Translations under genes and position numbers: made by a program | In this document: piece after piece, positions 33,491 to 44,690 of the stretch | Layout of the letters: every line of letters starts with the position of its first letter | Position numbering within the stretch: position 1 is the first letter of the stretch | Source of the DNA: Imbricaverruca yamaguchii | Lineage: Eukaryota > Arthropoda > Thecostraca > Neoverrucidae | Direction of reading: 5' to 3' | Length of the DNA stretch: 64,000 nt | NCBI GenBank assembly: GCA_034440575.1 | Contig: JAOTOL010001621.1 | Location: 971,001 to 1,035,000, forward strand | Notes under the pieces: generated by a model | Databases searched by the model: none | What the model saw: only the letters and a program-made list of their open reading frames with translations | What the model was told of the DNA's origin: nothing

Positions 33491-34492
33491 TTAACACGCG
33501 CACGTCCGGGGGCAGACATCTGCCCCCTGCGGTTTTTCTAATTTGCCGCCATATTAATCTGGTTAGGAAGACCAAACTACGCATGGTTGCTCATTAGTCT
33601 TTTCCGCATATCCTCACACATATTTTAACCCTGGGTCCTTTCAGGTTAGGTCACCAGGTCAGGCGAAGTGACCCAATATCCCTCGGAGTTCTATGTGGCA
33701 TAACTTCCACAATAATTGGGCGACTGATTTCAAACTTATAACACGTCATGATCTCATCAGGGACCATAATATGTACCCCGGGTTTTTCGTAGCATTGACC
33801 TGAGGTCAGGTCGCGGCCAAGGCTTCCCCCATTGTAGGGCTATGGTAAAATATACAAATGTTTCCTGGTTACATATTTGCTCTCGAAATGACCTCACAGC
33901 GGTTGTGGCGTGTAGTTGGAAGCTTTCCTCAATGTTACCGCTGACATTTTTGCTCAGTGACCTCACCAAAGTCATCTGAGATCATCTGAGATCACTAGCA
34001 CAGTTCTGCGCATTATATCGCACTGCATTGAGCTAGAAGGCTGGAATTACCGTCATTGTGCTTATATCGCCAAGACGTGTCGATTGATACATTACATGCC
34101 CTCCCTAGGCTATTTCATGACCTTGATCTGAGGTCATAGTTTTGGAGTAAGAAGTATTCCTGCTTCACACCGCATATTGTCGATGGCACATTTAAAGGAC
34201 TGTCGAATAGTGTTCCCCGTTTGTTTCTATCTGTTAGAGGTCCTGAGATATATGTCAATATCTGAGTGTTCCACCCGATCTGGTCGAATTTGACCTATGA
34301 TGACCCAGTGACCTGAATATCGACCTGAGCAAAAACAAATGACCTAAATACTTTCTATAGAGCTTGTCACCAGCTATCCAACGCCGTCTTCCGTTTGTCG
34401 CTAGCTAGCACAGTTCTAGAGATATTAGGGGGCAGACATCTGCCCCCCAGACCGGCGAAGTTGGCGCGGACCGCCGGACGTGCGTGTGTTAA
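33491..34492. mobile_element. Non-autonomous piggyBac-like element (TTAA target duplication)
   Basis: TTAA at 33491-33494 and 34489-34492 flank terminal inverted repeats of 15 bp with one mismatch: CACGCGCACGTCCGG (33495-33509) and, on the minus strand, CACACGCACGTCCGG (34488-34474). Just inside each end lies the same 20-bp palindrome, GGGGGCAGACATCTGCCCCC (33508-33527 and 34428-34447). TTAA duplications and subterminal inverted repeats are hallmarks of the piggyBac superfamily. The 994-bp interior has no transposase ORF; it contains many AGGTCA/TGACCT words (33645, 33660, 33803, 34120, 34290-34330). The element splits family R, whose intact copy at 21040 shows the site without it. Confidence 0.85.
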
Positions 34493-34603
34493 ACACACGT
34501 TTTATTTTGATATCACAACTAAAACAGGACAGATGAACAGTTGTCCTTTCCCAATGTCACATGACATACGTTGAGGTACAGCTCTAGAGTGCCGCACACT
34601 TAT
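34493..34603. repeat. Dispersed repeat family R, second copy, right part
   Basis: Resumes the match to 21575-21691: ACACGTTTTATTTTG, AAAACAGGACAGATGAACAG and CTCTAGAGTGCCGCAC (34583). Confidence 0.8.
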
Positions 34604-34793
34604 CGCCGGCGTCATCTGCCACACACGTCGCTCATCGCTGCTTCAGAGGATGATGTCCTGGCGATGGCCAGCGAAGTCATTGGAGAGGAGCTTTGAGCAC
34701 CACCACATTTTGTTTATTTGCCAAATGTATTCCAAAAATGTATCATATAAGTATGATGATTCTATGGTGTTTAAGCTTCTATTCGTCTAAATA

Positions 34794-34901
34794 CAAAGGC
34801 ATGCCTTCGGGCATGCCTTTGCATCAAATAACATCCTCGCTTCAGGGTGTTCATGTTTCTATTCTAATATATTCAAAGGCATGCCTGCATGCATGCCTTT
34901 G
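34794..34901. repeat. Tandem pair of stem-loops, 80-bp period
   Basis: CAAAGGCATGCC (34794-34805), loop TTCG and GGCATGCCTTTG (34810-34821) form a perfect 12-bp stem. Eighty bases on, 34874-34901 forms an 11-bp stem CAAAGGCATGC/GCATGCCTTTG with loop CTGCAT. Both are followed by GCATCA(A/G)AT(A/G)AC(A/G)TC, so the whole 80-bp block is duplicated. Confidence 0.85.
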
Positions 34902-34904
34902 CAT

Positions 34905-35763
34905 CAGATGACGTCGTCGGTTGCATATTCCTTACGTCACTCGCAGACAACAATTCCGGACTTGAACATATGCCTGCCACACTCTGAGGATTTACTAGGG
35001 ATATTTCTGGGGATTGAGCTCCAAGGATTTACGCCGAAAACAAGTTCAGGCGGAACGCAACTTCCGGTTGTTTTCCACGCCGCGCTCTGAGCCTCCTTTA
35101 TCCCCAAACAGATATGTTGGAACAGCCCATGGGGTGTGTAGGAAAAACCTGCCATAAGCATGGTCTCTGCCAGCGCTAAACCGCCTTCAACCGTGACGAG
35201 ACCGTTGGAAAATGCCAATAGGCAACTGGAGATAGTTCAATGAGAATGTGAGAGAAATGTGAGACTGAGAATCCCAGCTATGGTACAGATCGAGGAGGAC
35301 ACCTGACACTTTAACGTTAGGACGTAGCTCCACGGCGATTGTAATCCGAAGTGTGCAGATTATGTGGAGAACAATAGTAAGTTTACTCACATGATATTAT
35401 AGTCCTTAGCAAAGTTGTCTACAGCTGTTTACTGTACTTCCTTGAAAAGCAATTGTAGAAGAGGTATCAGGGCTGGTAAGGGGAGCGACAGAATTTACCC
35501 CTAATTTACCACAGAATTTACCCCTTAGAATATCGGAAACTGTTGAAGATAAAAACACACAATTTGGAGAGGGGATCACGACTGTAGTGTACTTTCTGCA
35601 GTGCAAATTTGATGATCCTAGATCAATGCCCTCAGGGTCAAATGAGGTCGAAGTCGACCTGCAAGCCGCGCCTCCACGTCACAGTGCCGACGAAAGCTCC
35701 AAGACCTTCAGCCACTGGGTAGCCGTACAGGCGGTCAGTTGACTTTGCACCCTGCAGTTCTTA
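34905..35763. other. Unassigned sequence
   Basis: A 93-codon minus frame (34937-35218) lacks a recognised domain. A local near-duplication AGAATTTACCCCT(A/T)A occurs at about 35489 and 35512. Confidence 0.35.
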
Positions 35764-35797
35764 TATATATATATACATATGTATATATATAAATATA

Positions 35798-35839
<42 letters not shown>

Positions 35840-35907
35840 AATATGTATACATATGTATATATATACACATATATATATGTGTGTGTGTGGGTGTGTGTGG
35901 GTGTATA
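35764..35907. repeat. TA/TATG microsatellite with (GT)n end
   Basis: Imperfect TA and ATGTATAC units pass into GTGTGTGGGTGTGTGTGGGT at 35880-35903. Confidence 0.9.
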
Positions 35908-35989
35908 AGAAAACAGGATACCCGCTGAGCTTTGATGCACCTCATCTCTTTGACTAAATACACTCCTAGCTTGGCTACCGAATGGAAGC

Positions 35990-36600
35990 CATAGGTAGGT
36001 GTTAGTTTTTGGACCATTGTGTTTTCCTTCGTCTACGGAGGTATTTTAGAGGTCCGGCACATGTTTGATACTCCGACTCTTTCTGTCTTTCTGGTTTTTC
36101 GAGCATCGACGGTATTTTTGAGGTACTGGCGCGTTTTCGAAGACACATGTCTTTATTTAGTGCCAGACCTTTTTGTTCATTTTTGGGATCATGTCACTTT
36201 TTTAGGGATCCAGCGATTGTTCGGCCCTGATGCGGTTTCATGACCCCGGTGTACTTTTGGGCCTCCGTTGTGTTTTCTTAGAGCTTGTGTTTTTATTTAG
36301 GGCCCACCGCATGGTTTAAGGCCCTTCCGCTTTTAGCGAGAATGGGAACACTTTGGAGGGTTCGGCGCGTTTTTGGCCTCCCGTTGTGCTCTTAGGGTCC
36401 TGCTGTGATTATGTTTTGCTCCTGACGGACATGTGTGAAACCCAATACGATATTGGGGCTCCGATGCAATTTATCGAAGTTCCGACGCGACTTTTCGGGC
36501 CTTGGTGCATGATTCTGGGGGGAGGAGGTCCAACGCAAGTTGTCTGGGTTCGACGCATTTTTTCAGCACCCCAACGCTCTTCTTTTCAGGAGCCGACGCC
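35990..36600 (-). repeat. Degenerate array of about 30-bp spacing, opposite strand bias to 2160-3690
   Basis: T-rich + strand DNA with repeated GGxCC-type words followed by GCG/GAT and a TTTT run (36045, 36150, 36219, 36240, 36296, 36318, 36360, 36375, 36498, 36555). Read on the minus strand it resembles the purine-rich arrays at 2160 and 19540. Units are too diverged for a fixed consensus. Confidence 0.5.
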
Positions 36601-36605
36601 TCTTT

Positions 36606-36765
36606 TCCGAGAAATGCGACGGCAGCACAGAACTGACTCGTCTACTTTTGACAGGTGGCGTGACGTCAGTACAAAACTGACACGTCTGCTTTTGACAGGA
36701 AGCGTGACGTCAGCACAGAACTGACACATCCACTTTTGACAGGTGGCGCGACGGCAGCCGCACGT
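36606..36765. repeat. 44-bp tandem repeat with CRE-like TGACGTCA sites
   Basis: About 3.5 units run from GCGACGGCAGCACAGAACTG through TTTTGACAGG(T/A)(G/A)GCG. GACAGG occurs at about 36650, 36694 and 36738, giving a period of 44. Two units carry the perfect palindrome TGACGTCA (36661-36668 and 36705-36712), the consensus cAMP-response element; the outer units have GACGGCA instead, and CGTGACGTAA follows at about 36762. Confidence 0.85.
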
Positions 36766-37739
36766 GACGTAATAACGGGCACACTAGCCATCTTGTTGCA
36801 ACTGAGCCATCCGGCTACGTTATCGTAACATGGGCTGGGCTTAAAGAAATCAACGATAAATTCAGCTTGGGGCCAATATCGCACAATATGTTGTGACTGA
36901 TGCTAGGTGTGGTTTAGAGACTGGGACCTCGCAATAATGAACGGGGCAAAGGCGGCACAGATGCTCCCACGCTCCTCCATGCTCCCCCCCCCCCCCCCTC
37001 TCACACCAACATACATTCCATCTTGCCATCTGAACTATCATCCTCTTTATCCTGCTGCGCCTTCCCCTTTATCTCACCGTCCTTTGTCATGTTGCTCCGC
37101 CTGTTTCGTCGCGTCTCCTGCCCTTTCGAGCCCTCCGTTTTACCATGCAAGTCCCTTTGAGTTGTCCCATATTCTGCTCTTCTCTATTATCTGCCCTGTC
37201 CTGTCTTCTGCCTTTCTATGACCTCTGCTCTTTCCCTGCCCTCGCCTTCGCCATTGCCTCCAGTGCCTTGCCTTGCCGTGTCCCGGTAGCCCGTCCCCCC
37301 AACGTACAACCTTGGTTTGCCTGTCCATCTCAACCCGAATTGTTAGGCAGTCCTTTTTTCATCCAAAGTCATGCTTTGCCGGCTGGCTTTTCCCTGTACC
37401 GAACTTAGGCTTAAGACATCAAATATATTTCAATAGCATTCTGGATGTAGCAAGTAGTACTGTAGGAACTAATCTTTGCGAAGGGAACACCTACCAAACT
37501 TTCAAGAACATCATCAATTCGCCATATGGACGTTACATTGAATGCATTACAAAACCGTTTTCCTAATTTTTGGACGTTCCGAATGCTCGTTTGATAAACA
37601 GCTTGAAGATCAGAAAACTGCATTCGTTGTTTTATTTTTTTATGCACCTTCAAGTGTCCCCCAAGCCTTGCATTCCATTCCAGACGACTGTTTTGTCCGC
37701 TCAAACTCTAACGCGCCGACGCCTTTGACATTTCAAACC
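36766..37739. other. Unassigned sequence, pyrimidine-rich at 36965-37400
   Basis: A C run at 36987-37000 begins a CT-rich stretch without a repeat unit. Frames through it have no recognised domain. Confidence 0.4.
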
Positions 37740-38109
37740 GAAATCTGACAATCCGTTCGGCTGTCAGTGTTGAGGGGCTGGACACCGCTGGGCGGGTCTC
37801 CCCAAGACGTCCGCGCGCGCCCGCTCGCCCGGTCTCGGAGGGGAGGCCAGAGAAGCACAGCTGGGAACCCCATACCCACCTGCGCCGCACAGGTATGCGG
37901 CCCCGCCCACCGCCGCTAAGGGCGCTCGTCCGGTGCGTCAGCGAACGATCCGCGCCCTTGGGGGCGCGCGGCTGCCACGTAGACTGCTCGGCACCGCTCG
38001 TGGCCTGCGGCGACTGAGAGGCACACAGGAATCTCGGCCCCGGCTAAAAACTCCGGCCACCCGGCCTTTTTGTCCGCCGGTCCGCGCCGCTGATCAGATC
38101 GCAGACTGT
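37740..38109. other. CpG-rich block next to a 27-bp minisatellite
   Basis: G+C and CpG rise between 37760 and 38095. A donor-like ACAG|GTATGC lies at about 37890. The minus frame 37916-38557 continues into the array. As with the other GC blocks beside arrays, a promoter, an exon or array-derived sequence are all possible. Confidence 0.3.
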
Positions 38110-38975
38110 CAGCCGGGTAACACCGATAACACCCTGCCAGTGGTAGCACCGATAACACCCAGTAACGCCGATAACACCTTGTCAGCCTGGTAACACCGAT
38201 AACACCCTGCCAGTAATAACACCAACAGCACTCTGCCAGTGGTAACACAGATAACGCTCTGCCAGTGGTAACACCGGTACCACCCCGCCAGTGGTAACAC
38301 CGACAACACCCTGCCAGTGGTAACATCGATGTCACCCCGTCGGTGGTAACATCGATGTCACCCCGTCGGTGGTAACACCGATACCACCCTGTAAGTGGTA
38401 ACACCGATAACACCCAGTAACATCGATAACGCCCTACCAGTGGTAACACCGATAACACCCAGTAACGCCGATAACACCTTGTTAGCCTGGTAACACCGGT
38501 AACACCCTGCCAGTAGTAACACCAATGACACCTTGCCAGTGGTAACACAGATAACACTCTGTCAGTGGTAACACCGATACCACCCTGCCAGTGGTAACAC
38601 TGATACTATCCTGCCACTGGTAGCCCTGATACTACCCTGCCAGTGATAACACATATACCGCCCTGTCAGTGGTACCACCGATACTGCTCTGTCAGTGGTA
38701 TCACCGATACCACTCTGTTAGTAACAACACCGATACTACCCTGTCAGAGGCAGCGCCGATACTACCCTTTCGTTGGTAGCACTGATACTACCCTACCAGT
38801 GGTAATGCCGACACCAGCACGTCAGTGGTAATACTGATAATGCCTTCCCAGTGGTAACACCGCCACCATCTTGTCGGTGGTAACACTGATAATACCGTGT
38901 CAGTGGTAACGCCGACACTACCATGTCAGTGAGGTAGTGACGATACCACTTTGTCTTCAGGTAGCACCGATACAA
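38110..38975. repeat. 27-bp minisatellite, about 31 copies
   Basis: The unit is GTGGTAACACCGATAACACC plus CTGCCAG (27 bp), with more divergence toward the right (38640-38975). Same unit length as the array at 31347 but no sequence match. Minus frames reading cysteine-tyrosine-tryptophan repeats are artefacts. Confidence 0.95.
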
Positions 38976-39032
38976 CATGACACGGGTACAGGGCAACAAC
39001 GAATAACCTTCAGGGGATAAACGCTGCCAAAG

Positions 39033-39230
39033 AAACCATCGTATCGCATTGTCAACGCTGCACATTGGATTGCTGTCATGCAGGAATTGTTCTCCGTGCA
39101 ATGATTGCTCCTCGGGGGTTGTGTGAATTATAAACCATCGTATCGCATTGTCAACGCTGCACATTGGATTGCTGTCATGCAGGAATTGTTCTCCGTGCAA
39201 TGATTGCTCTTCGCGCGAGGATTGTGTGAC
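39033..39230. repeat. Tandem duplication, 99-bp unit, 2 copies
   Basis: AAACCATCGTATCGCATTGT starts at 39033 and again at 39132. The copies are nearly identical for 85 bases and differ near their right ends (CTCGGGGGTT against TTCGCGCGAGGA). It directly follows the 27-bp array. Confidence 0.95.
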
Positions 39231-40309
39231 AGTTGAGTCAGCACTAACAGGAATATCAACCCTCGCAGGGCCGGCCGGCAAGCATCCCTTCGCCGGGCTG
39301 GGGGATGGGGGTGGACTCTTTTGATGTCTCCCTTTAACTTCCGATCTACGTGTACTGGGATGAAATATAGCACATATTTTGAAAGCTCTGATCACGGAGA
39401 GCCCGAAGCATGCCTCAAATGTGCCTTTGGACGATAATGGATCACCTGAGGTCGTATTATGTTAATATATGGACCTTGACTTATTTTAAAAAGACAAAGT
39501 TTGCTTTCCTTTGTCATCATTTTTTAAAGAATTAACAGAGGCGAATACATCTACATTGTTGAACTTAAAGAGGTCCAAACGGGATAGGTCAGGTCGGGTT
39601 AGAATCAAATTTGAAAACCAGGCTCCGAACTATGCATGTTGGAGACACAGGGAAAATTGCTTTGACAAGTCAATGCATCCTAGAACTCATGTTACATCTT
39701 ATTTCTTCATTTTCAGTCATGCTGAGACAACGAAAGGCCATAATAGGTCAGCCCAATGGCATAATCTTTACCTTAGGGAATTGCCTGAAAAAAATGAATA
39801 AATATTATCGGGTCCTTCCAACAAGACCATTGAGGCAAAAGATTGGTATCTGGTTGACATTAGAAGATTATAAGATCAGGTCAAGTCACGTTATGCAGTC
39901 AAGTCCAGTAAGTTAAAGCTTGATTACGCTCAGAGTAGCATTTTCGAATGATAAAATTGTGTTCCAAGAAGAATATATGATGCTTAAACATCCCTGTAAG
40001 CTACCCAGCTTCTGACCTCGCGACCTGACCCCAGGTCACGCTGGGACAATGTACCAATTAATAAACCAATCTCTTCGGCCTTCGCCTAAATGTGAACTGC
40101 TTGCGAATTACCCTAAAAGAATGGTTAAATAGATCAATCCAGGTCAGTCTTCAAGAGGTCGGGTCATGCCAGGTCATTCGTTTGTCATCCAATGTCATGC
40201 CGCACGACTTAGGCGGCGCTGACACCGAATTCAGATGTCACTTGGCGAGGAACGGCAACACTTTATAGGATGTCATGGTGTAAAATATAGATGAGTGGTT
40301 AAAAACAAA
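39231..40309. other. Unassigned sequence
   Basis: Contains scattered AGGTCA words (39582, 40140-40190) but no clear element boundary. Overlapping frames at 39511-39916 have no recognised domain. Confidence 0.4.
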
Positions 40310-40432
40310 TAGTATGGTGATGAACGGTAAGTTGGGTGATTCAATTGGGTGATAAACTAGTGCATTTATCAAGCATTCAAAGACATTTCACAACGTTTCA
40401 GCTTCATTGCCTTCATCAGAGAAACAATATGT
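40310..40432 (-). mobile_element. Penelope-like terminal fragment with hammerhead-like core
   Basis: Shares GATGAACGGTAAGTT, CAATTGGGTGA, CATTTCACAACGTTTC and ATTGCCTTCATCAGAGAAA with 62455-62575. On the minus strand it reads CTGATGA (40419-40413), a short stem-loop and GAAAC (40399-40395), the order of a hammerhead ribozyme core. Terminal repeats of Penelope-like elements are known to carry such motifs. The cleavage-site bases are not canonical. Confidence 0.5.
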
Positions 40433-40534
40433 GGGTCAAGACTGAAAACATGCTAATGTATCTTTATAATCACGATCAAGTTCACTTTTCATACCTCCGA
40501 ATTTCATAACCTTTTCGGAATATCACAAAGCCGT

Positions 40535-41345
40535 CAGCACAATGCATGTCAGGTACACGGTTCGATACATGACTAGCTTACACCTCTGTGTCACTTAACA
40601 CACGGCTTGCCATGTTGTTAACGTGTTAATGATGTTCACTTTGTCAGCTTCGTTCCATGCGCTCTGGGAGAAAAGGCAAAACAGCTGATGGTTCAGCTAC
40701 TGCTTGTGCACTTCAATCCTCGACGCAACCATTACCAATCTGTCTCTCCGACAGTTCAATGTGTGTGTGTATGAACCTTATACGATGCGACTCAAATTCT
40801 ACCTCCAACAAAAGTGCTTTCGAACGAATAAGGAAGCCGAATGGCGATATGATCAACATGGTCGATGCGCCCTAAAGCCCAAGTACCCCCCCCCCCACCC
40901 CCCACCCCACCCCCCCCCCCCCCCCCACCCCCCAGCAAGCCGAATTCTTGAGCGACTGCATGGACAAACCGGTTCTTCCTCGGTCAGCTAAGCACAGTTC
41001 TACTATGAAGAGCACCCGTGCACGTCAGGAGCGAGAGCATATACAGAAGACGGCTTATGACGTGAGCCTTTAGAACCTAAGGAGCCGTTAGAACCTAAGG
41101 AACAGAGCCGTAGTATTAGAGAGTCGTTTCGGTGAGCCTGTCCCACAGCATCTGGATGAACGGCTACTCCAAGGGTCGGAGATGCACAAGCAGCAGCTGA
41201 ACGACAAGCTGTCTCGCCTTTGCACCCAGAGAGGGTGGAAGTGCTGGCAAAGTGAACATCATTAACACATTGACAACATAGCAAGCCGTGTACTAAGTGA
41301 TGCAGAGATGCAAGCTAACCATGTACGGAACCATGGGTGTAGCCA
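40535..41345. mobile_element. Inverted-repeat element of about 0.8 kb
   Basis: The left arm (about 40556-40650) and the reverse complement of the right arm (about 41330-41232) match over roughly 90 bases. Shared blocks are CTAGCTT/TTAGCTT, TCACTTA, ACACGGCTTGC, ATGTTGT and GTGTTAATGATGTTCACTTTG. Inside are a C/A-rich run (40885-40932) and short frames without domains. The outer left side (40535-40565) also matches 44672-44712 in inverted orientation. No transposase; superfamily unknown. Confidence 0.65.
40885..40934. repeat. Poly-C/CCCCA tract
   Basis: Runs of C broken by single A residues, inside the inverted-repeat element. Confidence 0.95.
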
Positions 41346-42009
41346 TTGAGGAGACATGTCCCCATTTCTGAAAAGTGGCGATTTGTCTCTCAATTTCTTT
41401 CGTGTCCCCCCCCCAAGCCTCCGCTGCCTGAGTATGATCGTCGCAAAGTTATGCTTGATCATTTATAAAGTGAAAATAGTTATGCAAGAGAATCACCAAA
41501 AATATTACAAGTCGATCTAGCCAATCAAAGGGCTTCACAGGCTACCCGTTGTCACGAAATTTCCGAGTGGTAAATCAGCAAACGTGAGAATTCTCTGCTT
41601 CCAGGCCATTCTTGAATAACATGAACCTTGATCATCTTGTGTTTTCCCTTGGGTGGAAAAGTGTGCTTTGCGAGGCAACAGATTTGCATTATCGCAAGGT
41701 TTTATGCTTCTTTGGTTGCATTCCCCTGCGCATAGATCGATATATCTTGAACAAAATGATTGCGTGTCCTTAGATATCTTCAAGAGCATAGAGGGCAGTT
41801 ATGGGCAGCCTTAAGTACGTACGTCAAGTTAACGTCGTGTTCGTATTCGTGTTCAGCGGCGAGTTCGCCAGATGCGCATTTGTATTGGCATTGGCATTCA
41901 GCGACCGGTTTATATGATTGTTCGAATCCATTATCGCAAAGGTGTCTGTTTGTACTGAACACGCTGGAAGCAACTACATAGGTAGGTCTCACATGACCAC
42001 TTTAACAGT
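41346..42009. other. Unassigned sequence
   Basis: CATGGGTGTAGCCATTGAGG at 41332 resembles the end of the 43965-44685 element on its minus strand, so another partial element may begin here. TCGTGTTCGTATTCGTGTTC at about 41833 is a short local repeat. Confidence 0.35.
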
Positions 42010-43085
42010 CAAGGTCCAACGCAAACCGGTTTCTTCAGCGACCTCCCATTTTATTCGTTTTCTCCTAAACCTGTCCACATTTGGTATCAAACGATAGCCT
42101 GTGGTGAACCATGGTGTAACATCCCAGACCGGTACATGTCAAAGCAAACTCCAAGGTCAGAGGTTTGCTTCATTTACTAGATGGTGATATTGAAGCGATA
42201 TCCCCCGAACGCGCCGTACGGTTCAATTTCCATTAAATGGGCGTCGTTCGACGTGGCTTGCTGTACGGAATTAGATAGCAAAGCAATACAATTATTTTTT
42301 AAAGGGCAAAGGCCAAGCTAATCCTCCGGTCGCCTTCATTTTTTTCGCCCAAACCTATTCCAAGTCTGGTATCAAGCGATAGCCAATGGTCAGCAATCGA
42401 ACAACATTTCAAACCGGGACATGTCAAGGTCAAAAGTTTGATTTGATTCCTCGATGACTTCGCGACAGTGCAGGTCAATTTGCAGACAGCGCGGTGGCTT
42501 CAATTTGCCGAAAATGGGTTCATTTGACGTCGCTTGTTGTGCACTTTCAGAAAGTTGATAACTCGAATTAATCTCCACGGGTCAAAATTCAAGCTGATTT
42601 CTTCGGTCGCCTCGCATTTTTGTTTTATTTTTGCCCAAGCCTACCCTTCTTATCATGCGATATCCCATGGTGAACCCTCGAGTAACATTTGGAAACTGGG
42701 ATATGCCATTGCTAAACCTAAAGTCAAAGGCTGGTTTGAATTTTTCGAGGTCTTCGCGATTCGTCGCTATGGGTTTAATTTGCACCAAGTGGGTGTCATT
42801 CGACGTTGTTTGTGCCGTATTATGGTGTTACGAAATTGAACAAATTTCAAAAGGTTACAGGTCAAACAGAGTTCTTCAGTCGCCTCGTACTTTTTTTCTT
42901 CGCCCTAACCCACCCAAGTCCGAGGCGAGCCTAGAGTAACATTTGAAACTGGGACATGTCAATGTCAAACCACAAGATCGAAGGTTAGCTTAAATTGCTC
43001 GAAGTCCTCGCGCGTCGTCGCCATGTCTTCAATTTTCATCAAGTGGGTGTCATTTGACTTACCCCGTGAGATATGTTACAGACTG
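42010..43085. repeat. Diverged tandem family, about 280-bp unit, 4 copies
   Basis: The landmark CCTAAACCTGTCC (42064) recurs as GCCCAAACCTATTCC (42347), GCCCAAGCCTACCC (42632) and GCCCTAACCCACCC (42903), spacings of 283, 286 and 270. Each copy then has a GGTATCA/ATCATGCGATA phrase, an ACAT-x-GG-x-ACATGTCAA phrase, TCGAGG(T)CTTCGCG, and a phrase like GGGTGTCATTCGACGTTG. A partial fifth copy lies at 43510-43660. No coding signal was found. Confidence 0.8.
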
Positions 43086-43509
43086 CGTGTGGTATCGATA
43101 AACGCCAACTATGTGGCTCCCATAGATGGCGCACCTGAGCTCCAGAGATGGCATCAATAGTTAGCAAACCTCCGCTTGATGCCTCTGTTTGAGATTCCAG
43201 CGCTCGTGTTTGGTGAAGAGGAAATTTTCCATGGGTATGCGTTTGTAATGCGGAAAACCCTGCACCGGTTGGGAGCGCTGGGGAACGGACAGTTTTCTTC
43301 TGCGTGGCAGAGGGCGTGGCCGGCGGGAGCACTCTTGTTGTTGTTGGATGTGAGGGTCCAACAACATCAAGTCGAAATTCCACTTTCAGTGGAAGGTTCC
43401 TCGTGTCTGGGAGTAGCCGTTTGTGCCATTTGTAAAGCAAAGAATAGAAACTACATTCATGCGACTCATCTCTTCATTCGCAACAAAGTACTCCAGCGAA
43501 CCGTTCTGA
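43086..43509. other. Unassigned insertion between 280-bp copies four and five
   Basis: Unrelated to the flanking units. Overlapping frames exist on both strands (133 codons minus, part of 153 codons plus) without a recognised domain. Confidence 0.35.
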
Positions 43510-43964
43510 CATCACATTCATTTGCAAAGTCAGAGGTCGAGCTCATTTCTTCGGTCGCTTCTTGTTTCTTCCTTCGTTTTCTCCCAAAGCTGCCCATGTC
43601 ATTCCAGGTGGCCTGGCATACGGTATCCGAATGTTGAGATATCGAAATAATATTGAAGGTGTCGAAGATCCTGTGGGTGTACTGTGTTGAGTGTAATATG
43701 AATAGAGAGATAAAATATATTTTGTTTGCAGCCGTTGTGATAGCAGGCACTCATATCCTATATTAATGGGAGCTCCTCTGAGAAATTCGTCATGATTTGC
43801 TCGGACAGCACTAAAATATAGATTTTTTCCTCAAAATTGTCCGCCTTCCTTTTAATGGTTTAACGGAAGTGCTCAAATTTGTAAGGGAAGCCACACGTGA
43901 ATGCGCACTATTTCATGACCAGCCAGAGTTCATAGCCACGAGAAAGTAATGTTGTAATCAGGGG

Positions 43965-44690
43965 TGGATCCAGAAATTGTCATGGGGAGGGGTAGTCGTC
44001 TGGAGGGGCGTCATTCCTTTTGAGCGGCGCCACTTTTGAGTGGTCTTTCCCGAAGGGGCGCATTTCCTTCCAAGGCATGCTTTTTTTGACAGAAGCGTCT
44101 TCGGCTGAAAAATTCGAGCGGGTACACTGGAACCTTTTCAGAGTCTTTTCCCCGCCGGAGGGACGCCACCTTCCATGTCTGGGGTACATGCCCTCAGTGC
44201 CACACCCTTTATCCACCCTGGTTGTCATTGTATTGAAATGTGTCCGCGTAAATAGGAAAGCATGGAAACGGAAATTGTACGTCCATATTTACTACAATAA
44301 AACCATCGTTATTGTTATTATTGTTGTTTTGTTGTTTAAAATATATTATTGTTGGTTTTTTTCTTGCTACAAGAGGGCAACGTTTAGCGTACTTACAATA
44401 TTGTTTTATGGTGTTTATGAATTTGGGCACAGCACATACGACATTACTGTTCATAGGCAGTAATAACGAGTGAGGCTTGTTAATTTTGTGTGAACTTTAC
44501 CCCCAGAAATATTATTTTTAACAATGGGAAATCTGAAAACCAGACGAAGAAATTGAAATGGATGAGGTCCGTGGATTTTTTCGGGGTCAGGCGGGGCTAT
44601 CCCTCTATTCTGTCCAAGCTTACCGCATCCCTAGTTTTCCCCCTCCCCCATTTTGAAACCGTGACTACACCCATGTATCGAACCGTGTAC
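43965..44690. mobile_element. Inverted-repeat element with CAGGGGTGGATCCAG-type end (candidate)
   Basis: The left end reads CAGGGGTGGATCCAG then GTCATGGGGAGGGG (43961-43990). The reverse complement of the right side (44672-44640) reads CATGGGTGTAGTCACGG then AAAATGGGGGAGGGGG. The ends are similar in order and content but not identical. Terminal CAGGGGTGG-like sequences occur in hAT-type elements, so that is the first guess. Frames inside have no transposase signature. Confidence 0.4.
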
